DNA of 64,000 nt from the NCBI GenBank assembly GCA_946479285.1, contig CAMLFH010000009.1, forward strand, positions 1 through 64,000, in the 5' to 3' direction. Origin of the DNA: an uncultured Flavobacteriales bacterium (GTDB lineage Bacteria; Bacteroidota; Bacteroidia; Flavobacteriales; Crocinitomicaceae). The notes under the pieces are model-generated. The model had not been told where the DNA came from. It made no database searches and was given only the letters and a program-made list of their open reading frames with translations. The stretch's first letter is position 1. Every line of letters begins with the position of its first letter. Positions 1-7,974 of the stretch are shown here, one piece after another. A program made the position numbers and the translations under genes.

Positions 1-53
1 CAAATGTTCAAATGTTCAAATGTTCAAATGTTCAAATGTTCAAATGTTCAAAT
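1..53. repeat. 8-bp tandem repeat
   Basis: The unit CAAATGTT is repeated six times head to tail, followed by a partial unit. It lies downstream of the minus-strand porin gene and touches the window edge, so its full length is unknown. The surrounding bases to 110 are A/T rich and show no gene. GTTCAAA-rich tracts recur in other intergenic spaces of this window (near 23880 and 32525-32640). Confidence 0.9.
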
Positions 54-110
54 TACATTTTCAATTTTCATTTTTTTGAACTTGTTGAACCCTTTTAACT
101 TATTGACCTG

Positions 111-1325
111 TTAAATACCTAATTCTATCTGGAAGATTGCACCGAACTTACCCGCATCGGTTTTAGCCCTCAAATCATTTGTCAACTGATACAAGATGTT
201 TCCCTGTACTTTTACGCGGTGACCGTACAAATATTTGGTAACTCCCAACTGGAATTCCTGGTTCTTTTTCAGGTTGATTGATGTAAAATCCGGATTGCTA
301 TATACAGATGAAAATGGCGTAACTTCCGCATATCTCAAAGCAATTTCCCAATTGGACTTAAATAAGTAGCTTACCTGCTGTAAAAAACCATATCCGGCAT
401 AAACAGGCTGAATGCTCAAACTATCTGAAGTGAAGGTAATCGGATTGGAACAATTGCGCTGCATGAACTCACTGTAAAGTGCAAAGCCTTTGTATTTAAA
501 TAACAAATCCAGTGAAAACGTTTCCATATCTGTTTTTGTATACAAATCCCGTCCCAGCTGACCACCGGTACGAACCGCATCATCGTTGAAATTATAAGAT
601 GCTCCGATGGATAATTTTGGTTTTTGCTCGCGCGCCAAATCACCTTCCTGGTAATCATTCTTATCAGTAAATGCTCCGAAAGGCAAAGCCTCAATTCTTC
701 CGGTATAACTTAAACCGCTGTTCGAGTTACTGCTGTTCCTGCCTTCTCCGGAAGTAAGTGCTGCAGAAACTCCAAAATAATTGTGCTTATAGGATCCAAA
801 GAATCCGAAATCACGGTCCATGGTGAAGGTTGCATTTACAATGGAACGATCTGCGAACTGCTGATCACCGGATGAAATGACACGCTGTCTGTTCCCGGGA
901 AGTTTAGTTTGCCCGAATCCAAACTTGAGATCTTTCCAGGGCTCGTAATAAACCACCGCATCCCGAACAATGTTTACGCTTGTATTTATTGTTGATTCCT
1001 GGGTCATATCCCAATCCATATCTCCCCGTGAAAAGGCCAGTTGTAATTTATAAGTCAGCTTGGGACTGTAAACAAATCCTTCCAGTTTTAGGCGCACTCT
1101 TCGTACACGGAACTCATAAGTACCTGCGGAGAAATCCTCGTCACTTCTGGTTAGGAACGCTGCTCTGTTTTGCATCCGAAACTGAATACGCATGGAAAAC
1201 AGGGAATCTTTCCCTATGAACTCAATACCTCTTTGAGGTTTCGTTAAAATAGACAAGTCTATTTTTTTCTGCGAAAAAAGTGAATTGCCAAGTAGTAATG
1301 CGCTTAAAAACAGAATGTATTTCAT
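111..1325 (-). CDS. phosphate-selective porin O/P-like outer membrane protein
   Basis: This is a 404-residue protein with a signal peptide (residues 1 to about 18, ending LFSQ) and alternating aromatic and polar stretches typical of a beta-barrel. The segment around residues 68-100, with the RRVRLKLEG pattern, resembles the OprO/OprP family of anion or phosphate porins. The protein ends in a hydrophobic residue pattern expected of outer-membrane barrels. It lies 12 nt downstream of the DUF2490 gene, so the two are probably cotranscribed. They are divergent from the DUF47 and Pit genes. Family resemblance plus this context suggests phosphate or polyphosphate passage across the outer membrane. 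Substrate specificity is inferred, not shown by sequence. Confidence 0.75.
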   Translation of the reverse strand: MKYILFLSALLLGNSLFSQKKIDLSILTKPQRGIEFIGKDSLFSMRIQFRMQNRAAFLTRSDEDFSAGTYEFRVRRVRLKLEGFVYSPKLTYKLQLAFSRGDMDWDMTQESTINTSVNIVRDAVVYYEPWKDLKFGFGQTKLPGNRQRVISSGDQQFADRSIVNATFTMDRDFGFFGSYKHNYFGVSAALTSGEGRNSSNSNSGLSYTGRIEALPFGAFTDKNDYQEGDLAREQKPKLSIGASYNFNDDAVRTGGQLGRDLYTKTDMETFSLDLLFKYKGFALYSEFMQRNCSNPITFTSDSLSIQPVYAGYGFLQQVSYLFKSNWEIALRYAEVTPFSSVYSNPDFTSINLKKNQEFQLGVTKYLYGHRVKVQGNILYQLTNDLRAKTDAGKFGAIFQIELGI

Positions 1326-1337
1326 ATTCGGATGTGT

Positions 1338-2096
1338 TTACGGATTCTTCTTTTTACTGGTTCGTTTGATTACTTTGCTAAATGTGATCTGGGTATAATC
1401 TTTTCTTCTGTCTGTTGCATTTAAATGAAGAAACTGGTGCATCAGCCCTATTTGAAGCGATGAATTCTTAAACTTATACCCAAGACCTACAAAGAAACGA
1501 TTTTGATTAAAGAACGGAGCTTTTTGCGTAAACATGATCTCATCAGAAACGTTGGCGAAAAGTGTATTTGCCTGCATGGTTTTATGAGTTAGAGGAACCA
1601 TTGCCTGCAAGCGGTAACGGAAACGAAAACGATCGTCATCTGTTGTTCCGTCGTAATTCGATGTAAATCCTTCGGTTGTGGCATTCCATTTTTGAATAAA
1701 GCGGTATTCAAATCTGTAGCGGTGATCAAACTGAATTCTTTTGACACTTGCTTTCATCACAAATTCAGCCCAAACTCTATTTTCAGATTGTTTTTGAGGT
1801 GTTCTGAAATTCTCGTAATCTACATATTGATGATAAGTACCTACACCCAAACCTCCCGAAAGCTGATCTGTGAACAGGTAATGGAAAAACGTTTTGAGCT
1901 CCCAATAATTCAAATCATCGTAAAACTTTTGGCTTCTGACCTGGCCTTCTGCAATAAAGTGCAATTTAGGAAATGCCTCATAGCGAATATTGACGGTATT
2001 CCACGTTCCGGTGCCGAATCGTGTATCGTTTGCCCAGCCTTGTGCTTTAAGCATAAAGGGAGAAACCAAAAATATCAGAACTGCAATTTGTTTCAT
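1338..2096 (-). CDS. DUF2490 family outer-membrane protein
   Basis: This 252-residue protein has a short signal peptide (MKQIAVLIFLVSPFMLKAQ) and a barrel-like body. The order of features (WANDTRFGTGTW near the start, YHQYVDY, HRYRFEYRF in the middle, then a C-terminal GLGYKF strand) matches DUF2490 proteins, which are common beside envelope and phosphate genes in Bacteroidota. Its biochemical role is unknown. A -7 promoter element TAGTTTTG sits 16 nt upstream of the ATG at 2113-2120 on the minus strand, so this gene probably starts the unit that includes the downstream porin. The control region between it and the DUF47 gene carries possible Pho-box repeats. Confidence 0.75.
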   Translation of the reverse strand: MKQIAVLIFLVSPFMLKAQGWANDTRFGTGTWNTVNIRYEAFPKLHFIAEGQVRSQKFYDDLNYWELKTFFHYLFTDQLSGGLGVGTYHQYVDYENFRTPQKQSENRVWAEFVMKASVKRIQFDHRYRFEYRFIQKWNATTEGFTSNYDGTTDDDRFRFRYRLQAMVPLTHKTMQANTLFANVSDEIMFTQKAPFFNQNRFFVGLGYKFKNSSLQIGLMHQFLHLNATDRRKDYTQITFSKVIKRTSKKKNP

Positions 2097-2112
2097 TTCG
2101 ATTTTTTTTTGG

Positions 2113-2120
2113 CAAAACTA
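2113..2120 (-). promoter_or_regulatory. -7 promoter element (TAGTTTTG) for the DUF2490/porin unit
   Basis: The element is a perfect match to the Bacteroidota TAnnTTTG motif and ends 16 nt before the start codon at 2096. No convincing -33 TTTG was identified. Confidence 0.5.
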
Positions 2121-2420
2121 ATAGCTTCACATTGATTTAATCCATGAGAAATGATAGTTTAATTTTTTGATAACATTTTTAATATTCCGGTAACATTAAA
2201 GCTCATTTTAACAATTTTGACAGCTTCAATCTGCCATTTAATTGCACTTTCTCACCGAGCAAAAAACCAATCCTTAACATTGAGTTAACATTAAAGCTAC
2301 CTTAAACGGCTCAAATACTGACACTTTGGCGAAAATCAGTTTGGACGTCTCCTGAAACGGGTCAACTTTACCATTTCGTTAACAATTACTTTGAGCGAAA
2401 CATCCTCCGGAAACTCGAAT

Positions 2421-2428
2421 TACATTTG
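2421..2428 (+). promoter_or_regulatory. -7 promoter element (TACATTTG) for the DUF47/pit operon
   Basis: TACATTTG matches TAnnTTTG and ends 25 nt before the ATG at 2454. A longer reading frame beginning with TTG at 2391 would place the start codon upstream of this promoter, which argues for the ATG at 2454. Confidence 0.6.
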
Positions 2429-2453
2429 CGCCATCAATATTAAGTTCAAACAA

Positions 2454-3098
2454 ATGGCATCAGGAATTTTAAAGTTTTTCTTACCAAAAGACAAAGTGTT
2501 TTACTCTCTATTTGAAGAGGCTTCTCAGAACCTGGAAGCGATAGCAGGTAAATTGGTATTATGTGTAAACGAATCCGATTATAATAAAAGAGCTACCATT
2601 ATTAAGGAAATGGAAGATCTGGAACACCAAAACGATGATTTAACACACAAGATCTTTGTTGAATTGGGTAGAAATTTCATCACTCCATTTGACCGCGAAG
2701 ACATTCACTCATTGGCTTCATCCTTAGATGATATCGCTGATTACATTTATGCTTCTGCGAAAAAAATCAACTTCTACAAAGTGGATCCGAATGATTCGGG
2801 GATTTTGAAAATGGCTGATGCGATTCACGATGCTGTATTAGCAGTAAACGCTGCTGTGAAAGAACTTCGAAACCTGAAGAACACACAGAAGATTGTTGAG
2901 TGTGTCATTAAGATCAACTATGTTGAAAACCAGGCAGATGATATTTTTGATTTAAGTATCGAAAAGTTATTTGATTCGGATATTGATGCGAAAGACTTAA
3001 TCAAGAAACGTGAGATCTACCAAATTATGGAGGTTGCAACGGATAAATGTGAGGATGTTGGAAATGTCATCGAATCTATCGTTGTAAAATACGCTTAA
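2454..3098 (+). CDS. DUF47 family (PhoU-like) phosphate transport regulator
   Basis: This is an all-alpha protein of 214 residues starting MASGILKFFLPKD, the usual beginning of DUF47 proteins. The family is related to PhoU and usually sits next to Pit transporters. Its members are thought to regulate or chaperone the transporter, with metal-binding acidic motifs such as the ELEDxxD-like EMEDLEHQNDD segment (about residues 49-59) and EVATDKCEDV near the C-terminus. The in-frame TTG at 2391 was rejected because the promoter lies between it and the ATG. The Pit gene begins 24 nt downstream, indicating one operon. The role in inorganic phosphate uptake control is known for the family; the details here are inferred. 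Confidence 0.85.
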   Translation: MASGILKFFLPKDKVFYSLFEEASQNLEAIAGKLVLCVNESDYNKRATIIKEMEDLEHQNDDLTHKIFVELGRNFITPFDREDIHSLASSLDDIADYIYASAKKINFYKVDPNDSGILKMADAIHDAVLAVNAAVKELRNLKNTQKIVECVIKINYVENQADDIFDLSIEKLFDSDIDAKDLIKKREIYQIMEVATDKCEDVGNVIESIVVKYA

Positions 3099-3122
3099 TA
3101 CTAATTGGTAAACCAATAAGAT

Positions 3123-4598
3123 ATGTTTACATTATTAATTGCCATTATCATTCTTGCGTTATTGTTCGATTTGGTGAATGGTTTCCATGATGCTGCGAAT
3201 TCCATTGCAACAGTTGTTTCTACCAAGGTATTGACACCATTCCAGGCAGTTCTCTGGGCGGCTCTTTTCAACGTAGTTGCTTTCTGGGTATTCGACATGA
3301 GTGTTGGAAATACCGTTGCAAAAACAGTTGACAACAGCGCTATCGATTTATACGTAATTCTTTCCGGATTAATTGCTGCAATGATTTGGAATCTACTAAC
3401 CTGGTGGCTAGGTATTCCTTCTTCCTCATCACACACACTAATTGGTGGTTTTGCAGGTGCAGCGGTTGCTCACGCAGGGTTTGGCGTTATCGCTTCTGCT
3501 GAAATCATTAAGGTTACTGCATTTATCTTCTTAGCTCCTTTCATTGGTGGTATTATCGCCTTTGTCATTGCGATGATTACCATGAGCAGAAGTTTTGCCA
3601 AAAAGATGATTTCCATTTTAATTCTTTCCACAGCGACTTATTTCATCATGGACTACATGGTAGAATACTTAGACGTTAAACCAGTTATGATGTGGATCGT
3701 GATGGGGATGATCATTTTATTTATCCTTACTTATACCTGGTACCAATTGGCACATGGAAAACGTCAGACTGCTCTGAAAGAATCCAACATGTACAAAAAG
3801 CTTCAATTACTTTCTTCTGCAGCATTCTCTTTAGGACATGGTGGTGCGGATTCACAAAAGGTAATGGGTATTATTTGTGCCGCATTGATGGTATTCGCTA
3901 ACTCACAGCGTAATGACCAGGGACAGATTGTAGGAGACATTCCTAAAATGTTCCAAATTTCGGAAGTATTCCAGATTGAATTTGAAGACGCTGATGGTAA
4001 AAAGGCAAAATTCAAACCTGAGTATTCCCAGAATATTGATTCATTGGAAATTGAAAAAGAAGATCATATCCTGATCTACACCAAAGGTGAAGATATCTAC
4101 GATGCAAAGACACACGATGTGATTTTCAAAGGAAAACAGCTAAACAAGGAATACTTTGAAGCTGCCCTTTTCGATGAATACGTGGACAAAGAAGGAGAAA
4201 TTATCAAAGGTCACAAAATCAAAGCGAAAGTGAACTCCGAGACAATGCCGGGTTGGATTGCATTCTCTTGTTACTTAATGATTGGTTTAGGAACCATGAT
4301 GGGTGGATGGAAAATTGTAAAAACCATGGGAACAAAAATCACGAAAGTGACTCCGCTTGAAGGTGTTTGTGCCGAAACAGCAGGTGCTTTGACTTTATTT
4401 ACCGTATCCAATTTAGGAATTCCGGTTTCTACAACGCATACCATTACAGGTTCCATTATTGGGGTCGGGGCTACGAAACGTCTGAGTGCAGTTCGTTGGG
4501 GAGTTACGATCAACCTGCTTTGGGCATGGATCTTAACAATTCCGGTTTCAGGTTTGCTTGCAGCAGGAATCTACTACTTAACAAAGTTATTTCATTAA
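3123..4598 (+). CDS. inorganic phosphate transporter, Pit family
   Basis: This 491-residue polytopic membrane protein carries the two inverted Pit signature repeats. They are NGFHDAANSIATVVSTK near residue 20 and the late VSNLGIPVSTTHTITGS segment near residue 430. SSSHTLIGGFAGA near residue 101 is the matching part of the first half. Pit proteins move metal-phosphate with protons or sodium across the inner membrane. Between the halves (about residues 265-375) lies a charged soluble insertion of roughly 110 residues, which is longer than in the E. coli protein. It follows the DUF47 gene by 24 nt and ends at a strong terminator. It may be under Pho control through the upstream repeats. Confidence 0.92.
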   Translation: MFTLLIAIIILALLFDLVNGFHDAANSIATVVSTKVLTPFQAVLWAALFNVVAFWVFDMSVGNTVAKTVDNSAIDLYVILSGLIAAMIWNLLTWWLGIPSSSSHTLIGGFAGAAVAHAGFGVIASAEIIKVTAFIFLAPFIGGIIAFVIAMITMSRSFAKKMISILILSTATYFIMDYMVEYLDVKPVMMWIVMGMIILFILTYTWYQLAHGKRQTALKESNMYKKLQLLSSAAFSLGHGGADSQKVMGIICAALMVFANSQRNDQGQIVGDIPKMFQISEVFQIEFEDADGKKAKFKPEYSQNIDSLEIEKEDHILIYTKGEDIYDAKTHDVIFKGKQLNKEYFEAALFDEYVDKEGEIIKGHKIKAKVNSETMPGWIAFSCYLMIGLGTMMGGWKIVKTMGTKITKVTPLEGVCAETAGALTLFTVSNLGIPVSTTHTITGSIIGVGATKRLSAVRWGVTINLLWAWILTIPVSGLLAAGIYYLTKLFH

Positions 4599-4620
4599 AC
4601 TTTAGATCATTTACGAAGAG

Positions 4621-4652
4621 AACTCTCATCATTTTTGGTGGGAGTTTTTTTT
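4621..4652 (+). terminator. rho-independent terminator after the pit gene
   Basis: A 10-bp stem (4621-4630 with 4637-4646, including two G-T pairs) with a 6-nt loop is followed by a run of T to 4652. Confidence 0.85.
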
Positions 4653-4698
4653 GTAACCAAGTTCCCGATTTTGCGTTTAGGAAGACAAATCTAAACCT

Positions 4699-5592
4699 AT
4701 GAAAACAACTTTCCTTTCCACCTCATTGATCGTAATTGCCCTTCTTTTCTCGTTTTCGAAACCTAAAAAACCCATTTCAGATCTGGATGGAATGAAGAAA
4801 GCTCTGAAGTTAGGCTATGCTTATATTCCTTCAGGATTTGCACTTGAAGATGGAAAGACTGTGAGCTGCCAGGGATTCTTCATGATGAAAGAAGAGGTCA
4901 GTAACCTTTCCTACAAAGAATACCTATCAGATCTTAAAAAGAATAATCAGATGGAAGCATATACCCTTGCACTTCCGGACACAACGAAATGGCATTCGGA
5001 TTATTATTTCTCAAATAAATACGTTGATTACTATTTTAATCATCCGGCGTACCATAACTACCCGGTGGTCAATGTTTCGAAACAACAGGCTGAAAAATAC
5101 TGCGAATGGTTGAGCGAGGTTTGGCGCAAGAAGACAGGAAATGAGTCCATCGTGTTCCGCTTACCTACAAGAGCTGAATTCCTTCTCGCCGCAAATGGAA
5201 GCAGCATCGAGAGACCTTATGCCTGGAATTCACCATACCTGCAAAGATTGGACGGTCAAGCACAATGCAATTTCCTGGCAATCGGTGCAGGAGCCATTTC
5301 AAGAGACACTACCGGAAAACTCATCGTTAAGGATTTTGAATTTGATTACATGGCTTTTCCAAATTATGATTCTGCCGATCTAACGGCTCCGGTGCGTTCA
5401 TTCTGGCCAAACGAATACGGCATTTACAATCTGAACGGAAATGTTTCAGAAATGATTTCAGAAGGAAATATGGCTGTTGGCGGCGACTGGAATTCTCCGG
5501 GATATGATATTCGCAATCAAAGTACGAAGAAGTTTACAGAAGCAAATCCGACTGTTGGTTTCAGGCCGGTGATGACTTTTGCAGGCAATTGA
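4699..5592 (+). CDS. SUMF1/formylglycine-generating-enzyme-like secreted protein (GldK-like fold)
   Basis: This 297-residue protein has an N-terminal hydrophobic segment (about residues 4-19) consistent with export. The rest is a SUMF1/FGE-type fold: GYAYIPSGFALEDGK at the start, NYPVVNVSKQQAEKYCEWLS near residue 125, FRLPTRAEFLLAA near residue 150, NLNGNVSEMISEG near residue 250 and VGFRP at the end. In Bacteroidota the same fold builds the T9SS lipoprotein GldK/PorK, which is also in this window. No lipobox cysteine is evident, and no sulfatase gene is adjacent, so formylglycine-generating activity is doubtful. It stands alone between a terminator and a repeat-containing spacer. A structural or T9SS-accessory role is only inference. 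Confidence 0.7.
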   Translation: MKTTFLSTSLIVIALLFSFSKPKKPISDLDGMKKALKLGYAYIPSGFALEDGKTVSCQGFFMMKEEVSNLSYKEYLSDLKKNNQMEAYTLALPDTTKWHSDYYFSNKYVDYYFNHPAYHNYPVVNVSKQQAEKYCEWLSEVWRKKTGNESIVFRLPTRAEFLLAANGSSIERPYAWNSPYLQRLDGQAQCNFLAIGAGAISRDTTGKLIVKDFEFDYMAFPNYDSADLTAPVRSFWPNEYGIYNLNGNVSEMISEGNMAVGGDWNSPGYDIRNQSTKKFTEANPTVGFRPVMTFAGN

Positions 5593-5614
5593 GACTTCGA
5601 CTCCGCTCAGTCTC
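5591..5614. repeat. dispersed TCGACTCCGCTCAG repeat, copy 1
   Basis: This inverted-repeat element (GAGACT at one end, AGTCTC at the other, TCGACTCCGCTC between) overlaps the stop codon of the SUMF1-like gene. A second, reversed copy lies at 5645-5664 and a third at 51363-51384 between groES and groEL. Confidence 0.7.
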
Positions 5615-5644
5615 CTTGAACCCTAATGAGAAAAACCAAAAGGC

Positions 5645-5664
5645 GGCTGAGCGAAGTCGAAAGC
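5645..5664. repeat. dispersed TCGACTCCGCTCAG repeat, copy 2 (inverted)
   Basis: Read on the minus strand, it closely matches the copy at 5591-5614. The pair could fold into a stem across about 30 nt. Confidence 0.65.
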
Positions 5665-5746
5665 AACATTTGAACTTTTGATCCTTCCTTTTGCCTTGTC
5701 ACTTTCGCACTGATGTTTGTCGTGTCTCAGTCTTCAAAAGCTTAGG

Positions 5747-5800
5747 CTGCACTAACGTTTGCCCGTATCAAAAGCCATGGCTTTTTCTTCTTATATTTGC
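5747..5800 (+). repeat. promoter-carrying repeat element, copy A
   Basis: It shares with 11727-11780 the same succession of blocks: CTGCACTAACG, a TTG, TATCAAAAGC, a small hairpin, GCTTTTTCTTCT and the -7 element followed by C. Both copies are 54 nt long and end just before unrelated genes (an NTP pyrophosphohydrolase here, tyrS there). Confidence 0.75.
5792..5799 (+). promoter_or_regulatory. -7 promoter element (TATATTTG)
   Basis: It matches TAnnTTTG and ends 15 nt before the ATG at 5815. An in-frame TTG at 5797 lies inside this element and is therefore not a credible start. Confidence 0.65.
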
Positions 5801-5814
5801 AGAAACACAACAAA

Positions 5815-6207
5815 ATGACACTCAAAGAAACCATTTCAGCAGTTGAAGCCTTTCACGATGCCTTCAAGATTCCGAATAATTACAATCCTACAGCACAGTT
5901 ATCCGAAGCGGATATTACACTTCGCTACAACCTGATGAAGGAAGAGAACGAAGAATATTTGGAAGCTGCTAAGAATGGTGATATTGTAGAAATTGCAGAT
6001 GCTTTGGGTGATCAGTTGTACATTTTATGCGGAACGATCCTGAAACACGGTTTGCAGGATAAAATTGCCGAAGTGTTTGCTGAAATCCAACGTTCAAATA
6101 TGAGTAAACTGGACGCTGACGGAAACCCCATTTATCGGGAAGACGGCAAAGTATTGAAATCGGAACTGTATTTCAGACCGAACATTCTTTCCGTCCTGGA
6201 GAAATAA
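5815..6207 (+). CDS. MazG/HisE-like nucleotide pyrophosphohydrolase
   Basis: This 130-residue, mostly helical protein has the all-alpha NTP pyrophosphohydrolase metal-binding pattern. KEENEEYLEA (about residues 42-51) supplies the first acidic helix. EIADALGDQLY (about 59-69) supplies the second, with E59, D62 and D66. The family hydrolyses nucleoside triphosphates or phosphoribosyl-ATP to the monophosphate and pyrophosphate, often as house-cleaning. The ATG at 5815 was chosen because the longer frame starts inside the promoter. A NUDIX gene begins 2 nt after the stop, so the two nucleotide-sanitising enzymes are probably cotranscribed. The exact substrate is unknown. Confidence 0.8.
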   Translation: MTLKETISAVEAFHDAFKIPNNYNPTAQLSEADITLRYNLMKEENEEYLEAAKNGDIVEIADALGDQLYILCGTILKHGLQDKIAEVFAEIQRSNMSKLDADGNPIYREDGKVLKSELYFRPNILSVLEK

Positions 6208-6209
6208 GC

Positions 6210-6632
6210 ATGACCCGATTTAATATTCGCGTTTACGGTATTTGTATCAATGAACGGAAAGAGCTGCTGCTTTCCGACGAATCTTACCGCAATCTGGCTT
6301 TTACCAAATTCCCGGGTGGCGGTTTGGAATTCGGTGAAGGAATGATTGATTGCTTAAAACGTGAATTTCAGGAAGAATTCAACCTGGAAATCGAAGTTGG
6401 AGAACTGTTTTATCTCACCGATTTTTTCCAGATCTCTGCATTCTCTGTTAATGACCAGGTGATTTCTGTTTATTACCTCATCAAAGCAAATACACCAGAT
6501 TTAGATCGTTTAGTTTTCCAAACTCCCGGCGATGAAAAAATTCATTGGGTGAAATTATCCGATTTGAAAGAAGAGATGTTATCCCTACCGATTGATAAAA
6601 TCGTTGCCAAACAAATTATGAATTATCAATGA
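6210..6632 (+). CDS. NUDIX hydrolase
   Basis: This 140-residue protein carries a NUDIX box at about residues 37-59: G-x5-E-x7-REFQEEF. The normally conserved glycine after the REUXEE core is asparagine here (EEFNLE). The rest of the box, including the metal-binding REFQEE glutamates, is intact, so activity is plausible. NUDIX enzymes cleave nucleoside diphosphates linked to other groups; the substrate cannot be told from sequence. It starts 2 nt after the MazG/HisE-like gene and probably shares its promoter at 5792. Confidence 0.85.
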   Translation: MTRFNIRVYGICINERKELLLSDESYRNLAFTKFPGGGLEFGEGMIDCLKREFQEEFNLEIEVGELFYLTDFFQISAFSVNDQVISVYYLIKANTPDLDRLVFQTPGDEKIHWVKLSDLKEEMLSLPIDKIVAKQIMNYQ

Positions 6633-6671
6633 GTCAATTATCAAGATTGGAATTCCGTCGTTAATTGATAA

Positions 6672-7865
6672 TTATTCCTTCGGAACAACAAAATATTTAT
6701 CCTTCAATCTTTCGTAATCCGTAGTGAAATAAACTTTCAGCAAAGAAGTATAATAGTTATACGGTTTGTGCTGTAGCAATACTTTATCACGTTTGTAAAC
6801 ACTTTTATCTTCAAACACGCCGTTTACATCTCGTTTATAGACTCTCATCAAAGAATCATTCTGCAAAATACTCGAATCCTTCAATTCAAGCGGATACTCT
6901 GTAGGCGGCAATAAAATTGGATTGGAAGTATGCATAAAATTCGATTCTTTCCGGTATTTCGGCATTTTGAAATCGCCTAATAATTTGACGAGTTCCCCTT
7001 GTACGTTATTCGAAATCTTGTTATTGAATCCGCCAACTTTTGTCCCCATCATGCTTAGCAAACCTTCTTTCATACTTCCTTTAAAGCTGAAATTTTCCCG
7101 GTCGAACAGCATGGTCTGCAGGTTACTTTTCCAAAACGTAGAATCGTTGTATGAAACGGGCATTTTCGGAACAATATCGTCCGGATTATGAATGAGCAAG
7201 CTGTAGCCAGGATCAGCAAAAAGTGTTTGATACTCCTTAGCAAAGGTCTTGTTTCCAATCATCGGATTGGCAAATGAATACACCTTAAAACTGTTTTTGG
7301 AACTCAATTTAGATGTCGGCAGGAAATACAAATAAGCTCTTGTCATTTGAGCCAGTGCCCCACCTTGTGAATGACCAATGATGTAAATCGTATATATTCC
7401 TTGTTTATTGAGGCTCTGAATTTGTTTCAAAACATCTTCCGCGCAATAAGACAAACCCAGAATATATCCGGCATGAACTGCGGCGTTTTCATCTTCGGCA
7501 CATTTGTAAATAAACGAAGTTTCTCCTTTGAAAATCGTGTCTTTTGCCGGAACTAATGAAGAATACATGTTTTCCAGCCAGCTCGATTTCTTGTCTGTCG
7601 AACCTCTGAAATTGACTACCGCTTTTGTTTTTGACTGATCAACGTAAACCTGAAATATGTTATCCATTCCGTAAGCCGGAGAGGTATAAATTCGCGTATA
7701 TTCCTTGGGAAGGATCGCCAAATCCGAGCCTTCCAGATCCAAATAGGTAAAAGAATTGCAGATTTGAATAAAATCACGGGCTTCTTTTGCGTCGAATCCG
7801 GGAGAATGCTGCGCGTGCGAATCCAGGCACAGCAAGGTAAAGAATATTATTAGACACTTATTCAT
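6672..7865 (-). CDS. secreted class 3 lipase-like alpha/beta hydrolase
   Basis: This 397-residue protein has a signal peptide ending at about residue 19 (CLDSHAQ). The lipase class 3 hallmarks are present: FRGST near residue 87 (oxyanion region), the nucleophile elbow GHSQGG with serine at residue 166, a candidate catalytic aspartate in NPDDIVP near residue 227, and histidines further on. The family hydrolyses triacylglycerols or other esters. The roughly 140 C-terminal residues are not recognisable. There is no T9SS sorting domain, so it probably remains periplasmic or is exported another way. The gene stands alone and converges with the NUDIX gene. Confidence 0.8.
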   Translation of the reverse strand: MNKCLIIFFTLLCLDSHAQHSPGFDAKEARDFIQICNSFTYLDLEGSDLAILPKEYTRIYTSPAYGMDNIFQVYVDQSKTKAVVNFRGSTDKKSSWLENMYSSLVPAKDTIFKGETSFIYKCAEDENAAVHAGYILGLSYCAEDVLKQIQSLNKQGIYTIYIIGHSQGGALAQMTRAYLYFLPTSKLSSKNSFKVYSFANPMIGNKTFAKEYQTLFADPGYSLLIHNPDDIVPKMPVSYNDSTFWKSNLQTMLFDRENFSFKGSMKEGLLSMMGTKVGGFNNKISNNVQGELVKLLGDFKMPKYRKESNFMHTSNPILLPPTEYPLELKDSSILQNDSLMRVYKRDVNGVFEDKSVYKRDKVLLQHKPYNYYTSLLKVYFTTDYERLKDKYFVVPKE

Positions 7866-7974
7866 GGAGAGTTGAGTACTTCGTTCTACTCTGATAAAGC
7901 AAAAATTATTCCGTGGTTACACCAGCTGATCTTTCCAAGGAATTATTCCTCTTATATTGATGCAGGCGCAGGAT

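Larger units (their letters stand above)
2097..2453. promoter_or_regulatory. divergent control region with TTAACAT direct repeats (candidate Pho box)
   Basis: This gene-free stretch of 357 nt separates the divergent phosphate genes. TTAACAT occurs at 2274-2280 and again at 2285-2291, separated by TGAG, giving an 11-nt period. Related copies are TAACATT at 2171 and 2191, TTAACAA at 2208 and TTAACAA at 2379. A 13-nt direct repeat TAACATTAAAGCT begins at 2191 and 2286. Seven-base direct repeats with an 11-nt period are the known architecture of Pho boxes bound by PhoB/PhoP. Use of this site by the PhoB-like regulator at 22099 is inference. Confidence 0.5.

Noticed and set aside
1..53. CRISPR-like array
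   Set aside because: The units are 8 nt and contiguous without spacers.
2391..2453. Longer start (TTG at 2391) for the DUF47 protein
   Set aside because: The promoter element lies between it and the ATG at 2454, and the added residues lack family resemblance.
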